DNA of 64,000 bases from Mortierella sp. BCC40632. Lineage: Eukaryota; Mortierellomycota; Mortierellomycetes; Mortierellales; Mortierellaceae. Shown here in pieces: positions 42,417 through 53,300 of the stretch (its first letter is position 1; each line of letters starts with the position of its first letter). A program made the translations under genes and the position numbers. A model generated the notes under the pieces. It made no database searches and was not told the origin of the DNA. It saw only the letters and a list, made by a program, of their open reading frames with translations. The stretch spans positions 186,001 through 250,000 of the forward strand of contig WAEK01000025.1 of the NCBI GenBank assembly GCA_011634665.1, given 5' to 3'.

Positions 42417-43803
42417 TCATTCCCATACCACGAGGTTGGGTGATTTGAGAGTCGGGATATTTCGCTCCTTGGTCATATGTCTTATAGCACCGCTCTCGGC
42501 CTGGATTCGCATGATTTTTTCATATCGCTGTTCATCAGCATGCAGAAATGAGAACGATAGTCTTGACATTGCTTGCACTGCCACTAACCCTATACAAGTT
42601 TGAGAAAAAAAAAATTGATAGAAGCCATTAGAATAATGTCCCCTGTCATCACCATTGGCGACAGGCTTTGGAAAAGATTCAGCCATACCCTGTGCCACTG
42701 CTTTTTCTTTTTTAATCCTAGTGTTGAGCTTGCGAAGCTCTTCGGGGAATCTCTTGGCTGCACTCAACAACTGGTCCGATAGGCAACGAGTCTCTGAGGG
42801 CGTCGAGGAAGGCACTAGAGGTGTCTCCTCCGCGTGGATGAAAATCCTGGCCGCGACATCAAGCTGGTTTGGATCCACCTCAAGAGCTTTGGCATACTCT
42901 GCTAACAGCGCTTGCACCGTCCTTTGACCTGCAGGCAATCGATGCCATAGTCCAACAAGAATTTTCTGGTCCTTGTTGATGCCATACCCCTTGATATTTT
43001 CGCAATAGTCGTTCCCTGAGGTGATCGCCACAGCCTGCCACACCCCAAAGTCCGGAACCCTCAGTTGATCCAGGGCCACTTCGTCGATCGTGTGCAGCCA
43101 GAATGTGGACTTGATAGCGCGGTCTTGTCTGAGCAAATGGATGTTGGGGGTGAATAGCATGTCACTACCGACTGTCGCTACATAGATCCGTTCTCTAGAC
43201 CCCAATGCTTTACGCCTAATGCAGTTGTCGGTCTCGCCAGAGCATACATGAGCGCTGTGGCCAAGAACCACGAGGTCATTGGCAATCTTGATCCACATTT
43301 CCATATCGATACGTATTGCACACTTCCAGGAGGCCATCATGTTCACGAATGCCCGGAGTAGGCGTCGGCGCAAGTTGCGTGCTGAGCGGTCCCCGACTCC
43401 CCGCCATCAGGATACTCCTGGTTTGGTTGAATTGCTGCGTTGAATGTGGACAGAGAGCTGGAGCATTGCTCACGACTATCCACTTCTTTTTGCGATCGAT
43501 GTTTCCTGGCGACGACCTTTTCGGCGATAGGGGATCCGTCGATGTGGATAATTGCGTCATTAGAGAAGTTGAGCTTGAGTTTCTTGCTAATTGCTTTGGC
43601 GATCCAGTCGGGCTCTTTGTCTGGTTCCTTGCCCCTGGAAGCCAGGCGCAGCAATTTCTTCTGGAACCAAAAAAGAATGGTAAGGAGATAGGAAAAATAG
43701 AGTGAAAAAGGTCGACATGGACAAGGGGAAGCTCTTTTCGGATCTACTGCAGACCGCACGATGCCAGTCTTTGCAATAGTCTTCCAAGCTTGTTTGACTG
43801 TCA
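42417..43803 (-). pseudogene. XPG/FEN1-like nuclease next to Fanzor-like gene D
   Basis: The start MTVKQAWKTIAKTGIV resembles the N-terminus of XPG-family nucleases. After a likely intron (ending TTGGTTCCAG near 43660) comes AIIHIDGSPIAEKVVARKHR, matching the VFDG...K...R segment. The frame shifts near 43390. Next are GHSAHVCSGETDNCI (acidic pair), YVATVGSDMLF (acidic) and AITSGNDYCENIKGYGINK, the helix-two-turn-helix region. XPG enzymes cut branched or flapped DNA. The C-terminal ~120 residues are unassigned and the stop is at 42417. Fanzor-like gene D starts within about 200 bp on the same strand. Confidence 0.7.
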
Positions 43804-43879
43804 TATTCAAAAAGGGTTTGTAGGCTAGCTGGGCTGGAGGGAGGAAGTGCAAAAACAAGAAAGGATCATTTCGAAGAAA

Positions 43880-44100
43880 AAAAAAAAAAAAAAAAAGGGG
43901 GGGGGGTAATATGCCGAGGATGAGGCGTAAAACCGTTGCCAATTTGGTCCGCTCAGGCCCTTTCCTGAGGAGAGATCCGTGCTTGACATGAGAAATTTCT
44001 TCTCTCAAATCCTAGTCTCCCTCAAATCCTACTCTCACTCATATCCCTCTCAATCTTTTTTTTTTTTTTTTTTTTTTTTTTTGAAAAAGAGGAAAAGAAA
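43880..44100. repeat. Homopolymer tracts between divergent genes
   Basis: A21/G10 near 43880-43907 and a T-run near 44056-44082. They separate the XPG-like gene (minus) from the plus-strand gene at 44325. No other feature is seen. Confidence 0.6.
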
Positions 44101-44324
44101 AAGAGGAAATGTACATTCTCTGTTGGATATTTTTCATTAGGCCAAGTGGTTATCTTGAGAAAATGAGACAAAGCGCCTACGTCTGTGTGAATTGACTCAA
44201 TGGGGCCACGATAGCCTCGATTTGATTGTTGCGGTAAGGGGAGATAAGAAGAAAGACTCCAGCCAAGAAGGCTAAAAGGAAGAGGTAACCTCGTGTCTTT
44301 ACAACGTCCATCCCAATCAATCCA

Positions 44325-45341
44325 TTGCAATCAATTCAAACGATGACCACACTGCTAGCAAGCACCGACGGTCCAGACGATGACTTGTGGTCCATTGACT
44401 CACAAGAGATTCGAGATGCCCTTGACAACGATACTGAGATGGATAAAGAAACAGAAGGGTCTTTGGCCCAAGAGGAAAGAGAATGTGTTGCGAACAGCCT
44501 TCCCATCATTAACAACAACGGCGAGCAGGCTGGATCATCTGACCAGGAGGAGTGGACCCGGCTTCCCTTCATCGGGTCATATCAAGGCACATACGTCTCG
44601 GATAGTATGACAGACCAGTCTTGGACACCAACAGTCATCTATGGCAGCAGTGCAACTGAAGAAACGGTGGAAGAAAGAATAGGTCTCATCCAAGAATGTC
44701 AGTCAATGGTTATCCCAGAAGAGTCTCTTGTGGAGTCTATTCAGTCGACAGAAGATGAGGAGACCGTGAGTATGGATCCGAAGCCATCAAATAGACTCCT
44801 TTTATGGCGTCTCAAGCAATCCAAGACGCTCCAATGGCTCTGCACTCCAGGTGCGATTGTAGAGTATGATCCAGTAAGCATTATCCTTGCGGAGGGACAA
44901 GCCCTCTTTGCCGGAGTCCATGTCCGTGACCCGCAAGCGATAAGGAAGACTCTCGTGTTGTTTGCAAGGGTAGTAGTTTGGCGGTACGAACCAAGTAATA
45001 TGGATGACCAGGACCGGTTTACATCTATCAGCGACTTTTATTTGGATAACAATGGCCAAGGACTATCATTGAGTCCACACCTAAAAAACTTGAGGTACAG
45101 ATTCAAAAAGGACTGGAACCAAAGACGAGTCGACGATGCAGAGGCGAGTACCAAGTTCCTCCAACACAAGTACTTGATACAGCTGGTCAAGAACAGACTC
45201 AAGCAAGCAACTGTCAAGACGCCTGGTCGCCTCTTTCTACTAGGCTTCTTGGCAGCGGTCTTTTTTCTTATCTCTCCACATCGCAAAAGGCAAAGTATGG
45301 CTGTGGCGGCACTTTTAGATCAATGTAAAGTCGAACAATAA
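44325..45341 (+). CDS. Hypothetical protein with C-terminal membrane anchor
   Basis: An intact 338-residue ORF; the better start may be MTTLLAST at residue 7. Residues 1-160 are acidic and Ser/Glu-rich, likely disordered. About 165-290 look folded, with Arg/Lys-rich helices. Near the C-terminus RLFLLGFLAAVFFLISPHRKR is one hydrophobic span followed by basic residues, as in tail-anchored proteins. No family is recognised. It is divergent from the XPG-like gene with about 520 bp between them. The lack of frameshifts suggests a host gene or a recent arrival. Confidence 0.55.
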   Translation: MQSIQTMTTLLASTDGPDDDLWSIDSQEIRDALDNDTEMDKETEGSLAQEERECVANSLPIINNNGEQAGSSDQEEWTRLPFIGSYQGTYVSDSMTDQSWTPTVIYGSSATEETVEERIGLIQECQSMVIPEESLVESIQSTEDEETVSMDPKPSNRLLLWRLKQSKTLQWLCTPGAIVEYDPVSIILAEGQALFAGVHVRDPQAIRKTLVLFARVVVWRYEPSNMDDQDRFTSISDFYLDNNGQGLSLSPHLKNLRYRFKKDWNQRRVDDAEASTKFLQHKYLIQLVKNRLKQATVKTPGRLFLLGFLAAVFFLISPHRKRQSMAVAALLDQCKVEQ

Positions 45342-46830
45342 ACAAAAAGAAAGTGACCCTTTGGTCGAAAAAGGAAAAGTGACCCTTTGATCGAAAAAGG
45401 AAAAGTGACCCTTTGATGAAAAGAATAAAAATGGCTACTTGAGAAAGGCGACTGGTTGAAAGGAGTCTTCGAAAGGGTTTGTTTGAAGAGACATTGGAGA
45501 GTTGCAGGTAGTTGTGGCCCAGTTTCAGGAGTTCACACTCCAGGAGTTGAAGGGCCTTGTCGATGTCTTTTGTTCTACGTTTCACGTGGCTGGAATGCGA
45601 TCCAAGGGATTGTTAGGAGAAGTAGGCACACGAGGGTTTGGTTGAAGCTCTCACCAGCGGTGAAAAAAAAAAAAAAAAGAAAAGCTGTTCTATTGTTGCA
45701 GAAGGAGGATCGTCGAAATAAAGGCATGGCATTGTCGACATTGGCGATGCTGGAAGTGGGTCTGCTCAAAGATCATCACTTGATCCATCCAAAAGACTCC
45801 GAGAAAGTGTTCCCCTTTGCCCAGGTAGTGTTAAATGTATCGCATTGGTTCAAAAGACACATTCCAAGCCATGTCGCGTTTGACTGAAATTCTACCCGTC
45901 ATCAGCGAGGGCTACCTGGTCTTGTAATGAGAGGTTCACGGGACGATTTCCATAAACCAAAACAATACATAGGATCAATCCAGCAGCTCAAGTTGAACTG
46001 GATTAGATTTGCGCCCATTCGTTGCTTTGGTGCATAGTTTGAACTGCTAGTTTCTGACCTTAGAGATTGGGGAGATGTGTCATAAAAACTTTGGAGAAAA
46101 CCGCCGAAAACCATCAAAATATTAAAGTTAAATGGTATTTTTGCCTAGCTGACGGTTTAAGGGATATGATTGACCAGAGAGAGGGGGGCGATGTGTTAGA
46201 ACAGCGCGTGAGTGAAAAGGATGAGTTTCAGACAGAAAGTATGTGGAGAGAACGGCGACGACGCCGAGGGATATCAGCGATAGGTTTGCGGGAGAGCGGC
46301 GACAATACAGAGGATGAGTGGCGACAGTGAAGAGGGAGAGCAGCGACAGGTGGAGGGTGTTAGTACAGCGTTAGTACATTGTTATTTGGGTTAGTAAAAT
46401 GTTAATCAGGGTAAGTTCAAGGCAAAGGGAGATCAGCGACAGGATGAAGAGTGTTTTGTCCGTCAATCTTTGCTTCTGCTTTGATTATTGAGTTAGTGGG
46501 ATCTAGTGTAGTTGGTTGCATCAAAGAGGGTGACAGTTGCTTCCGGATCTATCAGTCGACAATCAGAGAGTGAGGAAGAGAGGTTAGTGCAGTTTCTTGA
46601 TAGTTTTGATCCTCCTTTTATACTTGTTGCTGCGGTAGTCGGAGTAATATCTTTAGGGTGGCGCTGATCATATGCTCCGGTGGCGCGAGATAAATGCTCC
46701 GATTGAGTACGCAGCACCTTCTGATATCTATTTAAACCCTCCCAAGATGCACTCTTGATTCACACTTTTTCCGATCAAGAACGACCAAGGGTATCCATTG
46801 AGGAGAGATAAATTATTAAAGAGCATAAAT
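45342..46830. other. No recognised gene; short direct repeats
   Basis: AAAAGTGACCCTTTGATCGAA repeats about three times at 45350-45420. An ORF of 143 codons at 45456-45887 has no motif. The rest shows nothing I can support. Confidence 0.45.
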
Positions 46831-47335
46831 AACTGGCTTGTGGCAGCCAAGCGTTCATAGCGACGTTGCTTTTGATCCTTCTTCCTGAGCAGAATTCAGT
46901 AAGCGTTGGATTGTTCACCCACTAATAGGGAACGTGAGCTGGGTTTGACCCGTCGTGAGACAGGTTAGTTCATCCGTTGTTTGGATTATTGTAATTGGTG
47001 AACTGCCTGAGCAGGCAATGACCCGAAGCTATCATCCGTTGGATTATGGCTGAACGCCTCTAAGTCAGAATCCGTGCTAGAACGCGACGATACCGCCTTT
47101 TCCGATATCTAGTTGAATACGAATAGGTCTTCGGGCCCTGAGTCATACTACGTGGGGAGGTCTTGCATGGCGGAAAGGCTGTGTGAGGCACCTGCTAATG
47201 TTAATTTCAAATATTGGAAGAGATAAATCCATTGCAGACGACTTTAATTGAACAGGGTATTGTAAGCAGTCGAGTAGCCTTGTTGCTACGAGCTGCTGAG
47301 ATTAAGCCCATTGTTCTACAGATTTGTATGTTTCG
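46831..47335 (+). rRNA. 28S rRNA 3' end, about 500 bp, degenerate pseudogene
   Basis: It runs from AACTGGCTTGTGGCAGCCAAG through GCGTTGGATTGTTCACCCAC, AGGGAACGTGAGCTGGGTTT, GAACGCCTCTAAGTCAGAAT and CTACGTGGGGAGGTCTTGC to the 28S terminus near 47330. Compared with the conserved 28S sequence it lacks the TCGATGTCGGCTC segment and the region after GTTAGTT is shortened and altered. No 28S sequence precedes it. The 3' flank matches that after the palindrome arm at 29.9 kb. Confidence 0.9.
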
Positions 47336-47461
47336 ACATACCATTCTTCTTCTTCTTTTATCCTTTCTGATGATTAGCTTGCTGCGTGAAGATCAGAGAG
47401 AGAGATCATTGTCTTTGTAAAGAAAAAAAGTTGCAGAGTAATGTAGGGAGAAAGGGAGGGG

Positions 47462-47556
47462 GGTGGAGTGGAGGAGTGGAGTGGAGGAGTGGAGTGGAGG
47501 AGTGGAGTGGAGGAGTGGAGTGGAGGAGTGGAGTGGAGGAGTGGAGTGGAGGAGTG
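47462..47556. repeat. 13-bp minisatellite GTGGAGTGGAGGA
   Basis: About seven near-perfect units, just downstream of the 28S pseudogene, perhaps spacer-derived. Confidence 0.9.
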
Positions 47557-47917
47557 GAAGGCATCAGATGGATGAGAGAGGAGGGCACCAGATGTGGAAG
47601 AGGGGAAGAGAAGAGAGTATCAGAAGAGGAAGGGGGTAGGAGGCTGCTAACTGGGTCAAGTAGGAAAACCCTATCATCAATCTTCCTTGACCAAGACCGA
47701 GCGAAGACTCAGACTGGAGAGAGAGAGGGTGTGGGTTCTGGATACGAGGCAAGCCTTTTTCCAGAGTTTGGCTACAAGTAAAGACAAAACATCTATATTT
47801 CTGAATTACGGCCATACACAGGAGAAAGCTCCGCATCCCGTTCGATCTGCGCAGATAAACTCCTGATGGCAGGGTCAGTACTATGGTGGGGGACCACATG
47901 GGAATACCCTGTGCTGT

Positions 47918-47957
<40 letters not shown>
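47918..47957. repeat. Poly(T) tract, about 38 bases
   Basis: A long T-run followed by GGGTGAGGGG. It may mark the poly(A) end of a minus-strand retro-insertion, but I see no partner sequence. Confidence 0.8.
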
Positions 47958-47958
<1 letters not shown>

Positions 47959-48124
47959 GGTGAGGGGAGTGTGTATGTGTGTGGTGGAGGTTGGGATCAT
48001 CCTTTTTGGCTCAAAGAGAAAAAGACATGGATCAGCAAGGCCTGAGAGTTTTTTTTTGACTTGGTTTATCATGGTCACCTCTGATGTGGTCGATTCCGAA
48101 GGCAGGCGTACAGACAAGGCTTGA

Positions 48125-48315
48125 ATCGCTGCCGCTAAGGCTTATTTCGCCGGCTAAGGCTTACTTGATCGGCTAAGGCTTACTTGACCAGCTAAGGCTT
48201 ATTTCGCTGGCTAAGGCTTATTTGACCTGCTAAGGCTTATTTGACCTGCTAAGGCTTATTTGACCTGCTAAGGCTTATTTCGCTGGCTAAGGCTCGTTTT
48301 GCGGGCGAAATAAGC
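48125..48315. repeat. 21-bp tandem repeat GCTAAGGCTTATTTGACCT
   Basis: About nine units with two spacer variants (TTGACCT and TTCGCTGG). The last units form an inverted repeat with GCGAAATAAGCC. Confidence 0.9.
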
Positions 48316-48329
48316 CCTTACTGTTAACA

Positions 48330-50060
48330 TTTGGCACCACCTCATCATCACCTACCTTGCCATCATCGCCCATCAGCTCACCCCCGTTCACCTCGCCATG
48401 CCCATCGGCTCCCCTCACCATGCCCCAGCGGCTCCATCTCACCACCACCCGGTGGCTCCATCTCGTCGTGCCCATCTCGTCATCGCCCATTCGGCTAGGG
48501 GCTCCACCTCGTCATCATCGCCCATCCGGGAATTTCGTTTTGAACGCTGCTTGAACGCAAAAATTTTCTGCCCGTGGATAAATGTTGGATTGAATAGCCA
48601 ACTTTGCGTTCGGCGAGCAAGCCTACACCTACCTCGCCATCGCCCATCTCGCCATCGGTCATCGGCTCCACCTCACCATGCCCCGGCGGCGGCTCCATCT
48701 CACCACCACCTGGTGGCTCCATCTTTGTAAATGCCCATCTCGTCATCGCCCATTCGGCTGGGGGCTCCACCTCATCATCACCACCCATCCGGGGATTTCT
48801 GGTTTTGAACGCTACTTGAACGCAAAAAATTTTCCCGATGGATAAAAATATTGAACGGGATGGCTTTTTGGTTCAATAAAGCCTACCGGTGACCCACCTC
48901 GCCATCGCCCATCTCACCATCGCCCATCGGCTCCGCCCCGCCATCATCCCCCGCGCCATCGGCTCCGCCTCGCCATCGCCCCATCTCGCCCATCGCCCAT
49001 CGGCTCCGCCCCGCCATCGCCCCCTTGCCATCGGCTCCTCCTCCTCGCCATCGCCCATCGGCTCCCCACCTCGCCATCGCCGCAGCGGCTCCACCTTGCC
49101 ATTCCCCAGCAACTCCACCTTGCCATGCCCATCATCGGCCTCCACCTTGCCATGCCCATCGGCCTCCACCTTGCCGTGCCCGGCGGCTCCATCGCCGCCA
49201 TCGGCCATCGGCTCCCACCTCGCCATCGGCCATCAACTCCCACCTTGCCATCGCCCCATCGCACCCATCGATCATGCCCATCTACCATGACTCCAGAAGG
49301 TGTGATGGGTGATGGCGAGGTGGAGTTGATGGGTGATGGTGAGGTGGATGATGAGGTGGAGCTGCTGGGTGATGACGAGCTGGGCGATGACGGGTGATGG
49401 CGAGATGGAGGTTGATGGGTAACGGATTGCTGCTGGGTGGAGCTGCGGGGCGATGGCTGGTGGTAGCTGATAAAAGGGGATGATGATGATGAAAGAGTTG
49501 ATGGGTGATTCAGAGGTGGAGCTGCTGGGTGGATGGTAAAGGGTAAAAAGGCGATGGCGAGTGGGAGCTGCTGGTGATGGCAAAATAAAAAAATGGCGAG
49601 GTGGAGCTGCTGCTGGGTGATGGCAAGGTAAAGGTGAAAGGCGATGGTGGAAATGCTGGGGTCGATGGTGATGGGGTGTAAATGGCTTGGAGATGGGGAG
49701 AGATAACCAGATGGGAGATGATGGCGATTTAATGCAACCATGATGGGCCGATAACCAGATGGGAGATAAGGATAAATTAATAATGGATGGGCGATTAAAC
49801 CAGAATGGTGAGAAAAGCGACAACCAAAAGATGATGGGCGATTTGGTGATGGTGAGATGGCGTGATGGGCCGATGGGGAAAAAAGATGATGGCGATTGAT
49901 AACCAGATGGTGAGATGGGTGATGACCAGATGGTGAGATGAGTGATGGCCAGATGGTGAGAGGAGGTGATGGCAAGATGAGTGATGGCCAGATGGTGAGA
50001 TGGGTGATGATCAGATGGCGAGATGGGGGGAAGGTCATGGTAGAGGTGGGCAAAGGTGAG
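48330..50060. repeat. Degenerate CCATCG/CACCTCG satellite, orientation flips near 49295
   Basis: From 48330 to about 49290 the top strand is a loose repeat of CGCCATCGGCTCCACCTCGCC type. From about 49300 to 50050 it is the reverse complement type (GATGGCGAGGTGGAGCTGCTGGG). Two unique-looking islands (about 48535-48620 and 48800-48890) start TTTTGAACGC and are repeated. All long ORFs here are low-complexity shadows. Confidence 0.75.
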
Positions 50061-50166
50061 ATTTGGCCCTGGCCAACATTTTTGTCCAAGTCGTGTCACA
50101 CGGCATAGATTAGGGTTAGAAATGCGTGGGAAACTAAGTTACTGATCCTGATCATTATCCTTCCTA

Positions 50167-50305
50167 TGGCGAGGACCCCATATGTAATCTTCTTTTAATT
50201 CTAAAAGCCCGAAATCCAGAAAAAAAAATAAATGAACTACCCCTAAAGTACCCTTTGTTTTGATATCTATGGGAGCCATGGCTCAGGATGGTACCCTATC
50301 TTCTT
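50167..50305. mobile_element. MITE, GGCGAGGACCCCATA family, copy 3, truncated
   Basis: The left two-thirds match copy 2 at 29481-29620 almost base for base, then homology stops at TATCTTCTT. Fanzor copy B begins about 50 bp later. Confidence 0.8.
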
Positions 50306-50355
50306 TTTGTTCGCCCGGACTATTCCGCAACTTTTGGTTGATCCTATTTTACATG

Positions 50356-50387
50356 AACTAGCCTAGTTTGCCCTGCGTACCGCAGGG
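50356..50387 (-). ncRNA. Terminal hairpin of Fanzor copy B (putative omega-RNA 3' end)
   Basis: The same 17-base hairpin (50387-50371 on the minus strand) and AACTAGGCTAGTT end as in copy A. Beyond 50356 the minus strand reads CATGTAAAATAGGATC, unlike the other copies. Function inferred. Confidence 0.55.
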
Positions 50388-53300
50388 ATCCCCCATTGCA
50401 TCTCTAACTGATGTTGGAGGCATAGTAAGTTGAGCTATCTCCTGTGAATATGAACAGGCATGCTTGGTGGGACGGATTGTCCTTGTAAATGGCTCCAGTG
50501 TATGTCTCTCCAGTGAGAGTAGAGTCGACCCTCCTGCTATCGCAATACAAACGGCTGCGTTCACATCCCGGGACTTGATCGTATGTCCTCGCTGGACTGA
50601 CCCGCACTGGCTGTTCGTACACTCCATTGCTCCATTCACCTGAACCATCTTCTCCTTGCCATCCACAATCCGACGCGACCGTGCCTTCCTCAATTGACCA
50701 AAACACTCGGCACACGTCTGGCTCGTCCTGAATTCATCAGTAAGTCCAACCACTCCGTACCGCATATGCTGCTCTCTCATCTTTCCTCCTCCCCGTCTAG
50801 CGTGCCCTCCAATTCTGCTTCCTACTCCCGTTCCTCCCGACCCCACCAGCATCACTGGGATGAGTGATGGACCATTCTTTGCGACACCGAGCCAGGTGCT
50901 GGTAGTTACCCCAGGTACACGCTATATGGTGCCGTTGGCAACCACCACACCGTCCATCTGACGGGGATACCTCTAGAACATTAAAAGAAGAAGACTCAGT
51001 AAAAATAAAAAAAAAAAAAAAAAAAAAAAGGACATTTTGTTCTGCTCAACTGTACCTGATGGGCTCTCTGACCCAAACGTTTCCAATGCGTGATTCTTCA
51101 CATACTCCCTCTCTGCTGCCGCCACCTCCCCCCACACCCTTCTTGTGCGAAGTCGCTGGTTGTGCAGATCCTTCAACCTTGCCTTGGATTTCTCAAATCC
51201 CTTCAATGCTTTTGCGTGACTCTCGATGCAGCTCATGCGCCCTGTCAATCTCCTCCATCGTCTGTGCTGTCTTCAAAACTTGTTCCTTGTCTGAGAGCTT
51301 CTCCAGTGCTTCGCGTACATCACTATTCTCCGGTCTCTTAAGTCGCATCTCTCGCCTCTTGGCTACCCGTCGCATCCCTGAAGCTTCATTGAGCTGAGGT
51401 GCCGTGATCTTGAATGGACGACTCTGGGGTGTCCATTGTTCTCTAGAGGCAGTTGCCTCTCCTGATGACTCCTCATCCGGAGGTGGTGGCCATGGCTCAG
51501 GATTAGAGCTCCCAAAGGTTTCCTCCGCATCCTCTTCTGTGCCTATTCATCATTAAAAATACTATTAGATGCGCTGAGCTTGACAGATGACCGACATTAT
51601 TCCTTACATCTTGCCCATTCAACTTACCATAAAGTACAGCATATCGGTTGATATGCGTCTTGATCTCGCCCAGGGTCTGTGCACATGTTACACTCATCGT
51701 TCGAATCCCTGGATCTGTCCCTGCAAAGACAATTCTGTCCTCTGGCAACTTGGAAATATCGAGCCGCCTCGTTGAATCCTCGACTGTAAAATCCTTCACA
51801 GTAGGTGTGGTGTACTCCACCGCCTTTGAGCCATCCTTGCTTTTTGGGGTCTTTGCTGTAACTACCCTGCGGAGCCCATTCCAGTAACTCCTCTCTTTCC
51901 GCAGGCGTCGCAACTGACTCTCCTGTGGCTGTACAGTTGCTCGAAGAGCTCGCACCTTTCTCCTTGCTTCTTGAAAGAACGCGATATGTTTTTTTGCTCA
52001 CTCCCTCTTCCGTCCTCTACACTCTGAATATTGCCCTCATTCGTGTCTACGCCCCTGATGCCTTCCTTGTTTGCCTTCTCTCATTCTCTTTTTCTGACTG
52101 CTGTGCGGTGGTTCTTGGCTGTCAGGCTTTTGATCCGTCTCGAGCACCTTGAGTTCCTTTCGGCCTCGCTTGATTCTACTCTCAAGGTCTTTGATATTGC
52201 TCTCTACTCTCTTGATCTCTTCAGCAATTGTTTCCACTTCCATCTTTTGATACTCTATCTCTTTGGTCCAGTCCATAGTATCAGTCCTGACTTTGGCCTT
52301 GACCCGCCTCTCGTAGTGGCTGAACAACGGGCGACCTCCACGCTCGGCTCCCTGTGGAATCACTTCACCCAAAATCCGGACTGTGTACCTATCGACGAAC
52401 ATCATTCTGTCCGCAAATCTGAGGCCATGCTTGCGACACAGCCTTTGAACTTTCTCCAAGTCGAAGAATGCCCCAAAGACTGCGTCCTTGTGATGTGGGA
52501 CTCTTTCTCCGGCTATTAGAGGAGTGCCTTCAGAGTTCTTGATATCAAAGTGGCCTGGCGTCTTGGCACACAACACCTCGTATAACCCCTTCGCTCCAAG
52601 AATCAATGCATGACTGGAAGAAGGTGATATCTGCGGTGACAAAAGCCGAGTGTGCTGAGGATACCCAGCCGCTCTTTGAATTGCGTTGGCAATGATGGCC
52701 ATAGGTGCAAGCAAAGTAGCGTGGGCCAAGGGCGCCCTCGTTCCACCTTGGGGTCTCGTCTCTCGGCTAACTCGACGTTTTGCAACATAGGGTCGAAGTG
52801 CGTTGGCCAGCTTGGCTACAACACTGCATTGCTCCTCGGTGATATCCATTCCGCCGTGTGCTGACTTTCTGACCCAGTTGTTGTCGATTTCCTTCTCGAT
52901 TCGGGGTGACTCTAGGAGCATACGAAGAAGTCTCCTCAAAGACAATATGATCGCTCTTGTTGGCTCTTTAGCGAGAGAATCCCCTAATTCGTTTTCTAGT
53001 TCTTCCTTCATCTCATCGAGATCCCAGTCGTCGAAATCAGACCCTTCGAGATTGTCAGAGTCCTGATCTTTGACAGTTCTCTCTTTTGGGTCACACCATT
53101 GTCCTTGTTGTTCACCTCAACCACCGGCTCTTTGACAAAATCTTCCTCCGGTTCTTTAATGTCCCAATCGTCAAAATCAATCCCTTCAAGGTCGTCCGTA
53201 TTCAGGTCTTCGACGGCTCTCCTTAGGGCTTGAATACTGGATTCACCGCCCGCCTCGACTGTCGGCTCTTTGACAGGGTCACCCTCCAGTTGGCTAAAAT

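Noticed and set aside
46831..47335. Working 28S rRNA gene end
   Set aside because: A conserved segment near the sarcin-ricin loop is missing and the flanking 28S sequence upstream is absent.
48287..50099. Several long ORFs (up to 381 codons) in the GATGG/CCATC satellite
   Set aside because: Low-complexity sequence open in many frames at once; no start context, introns or motifs.
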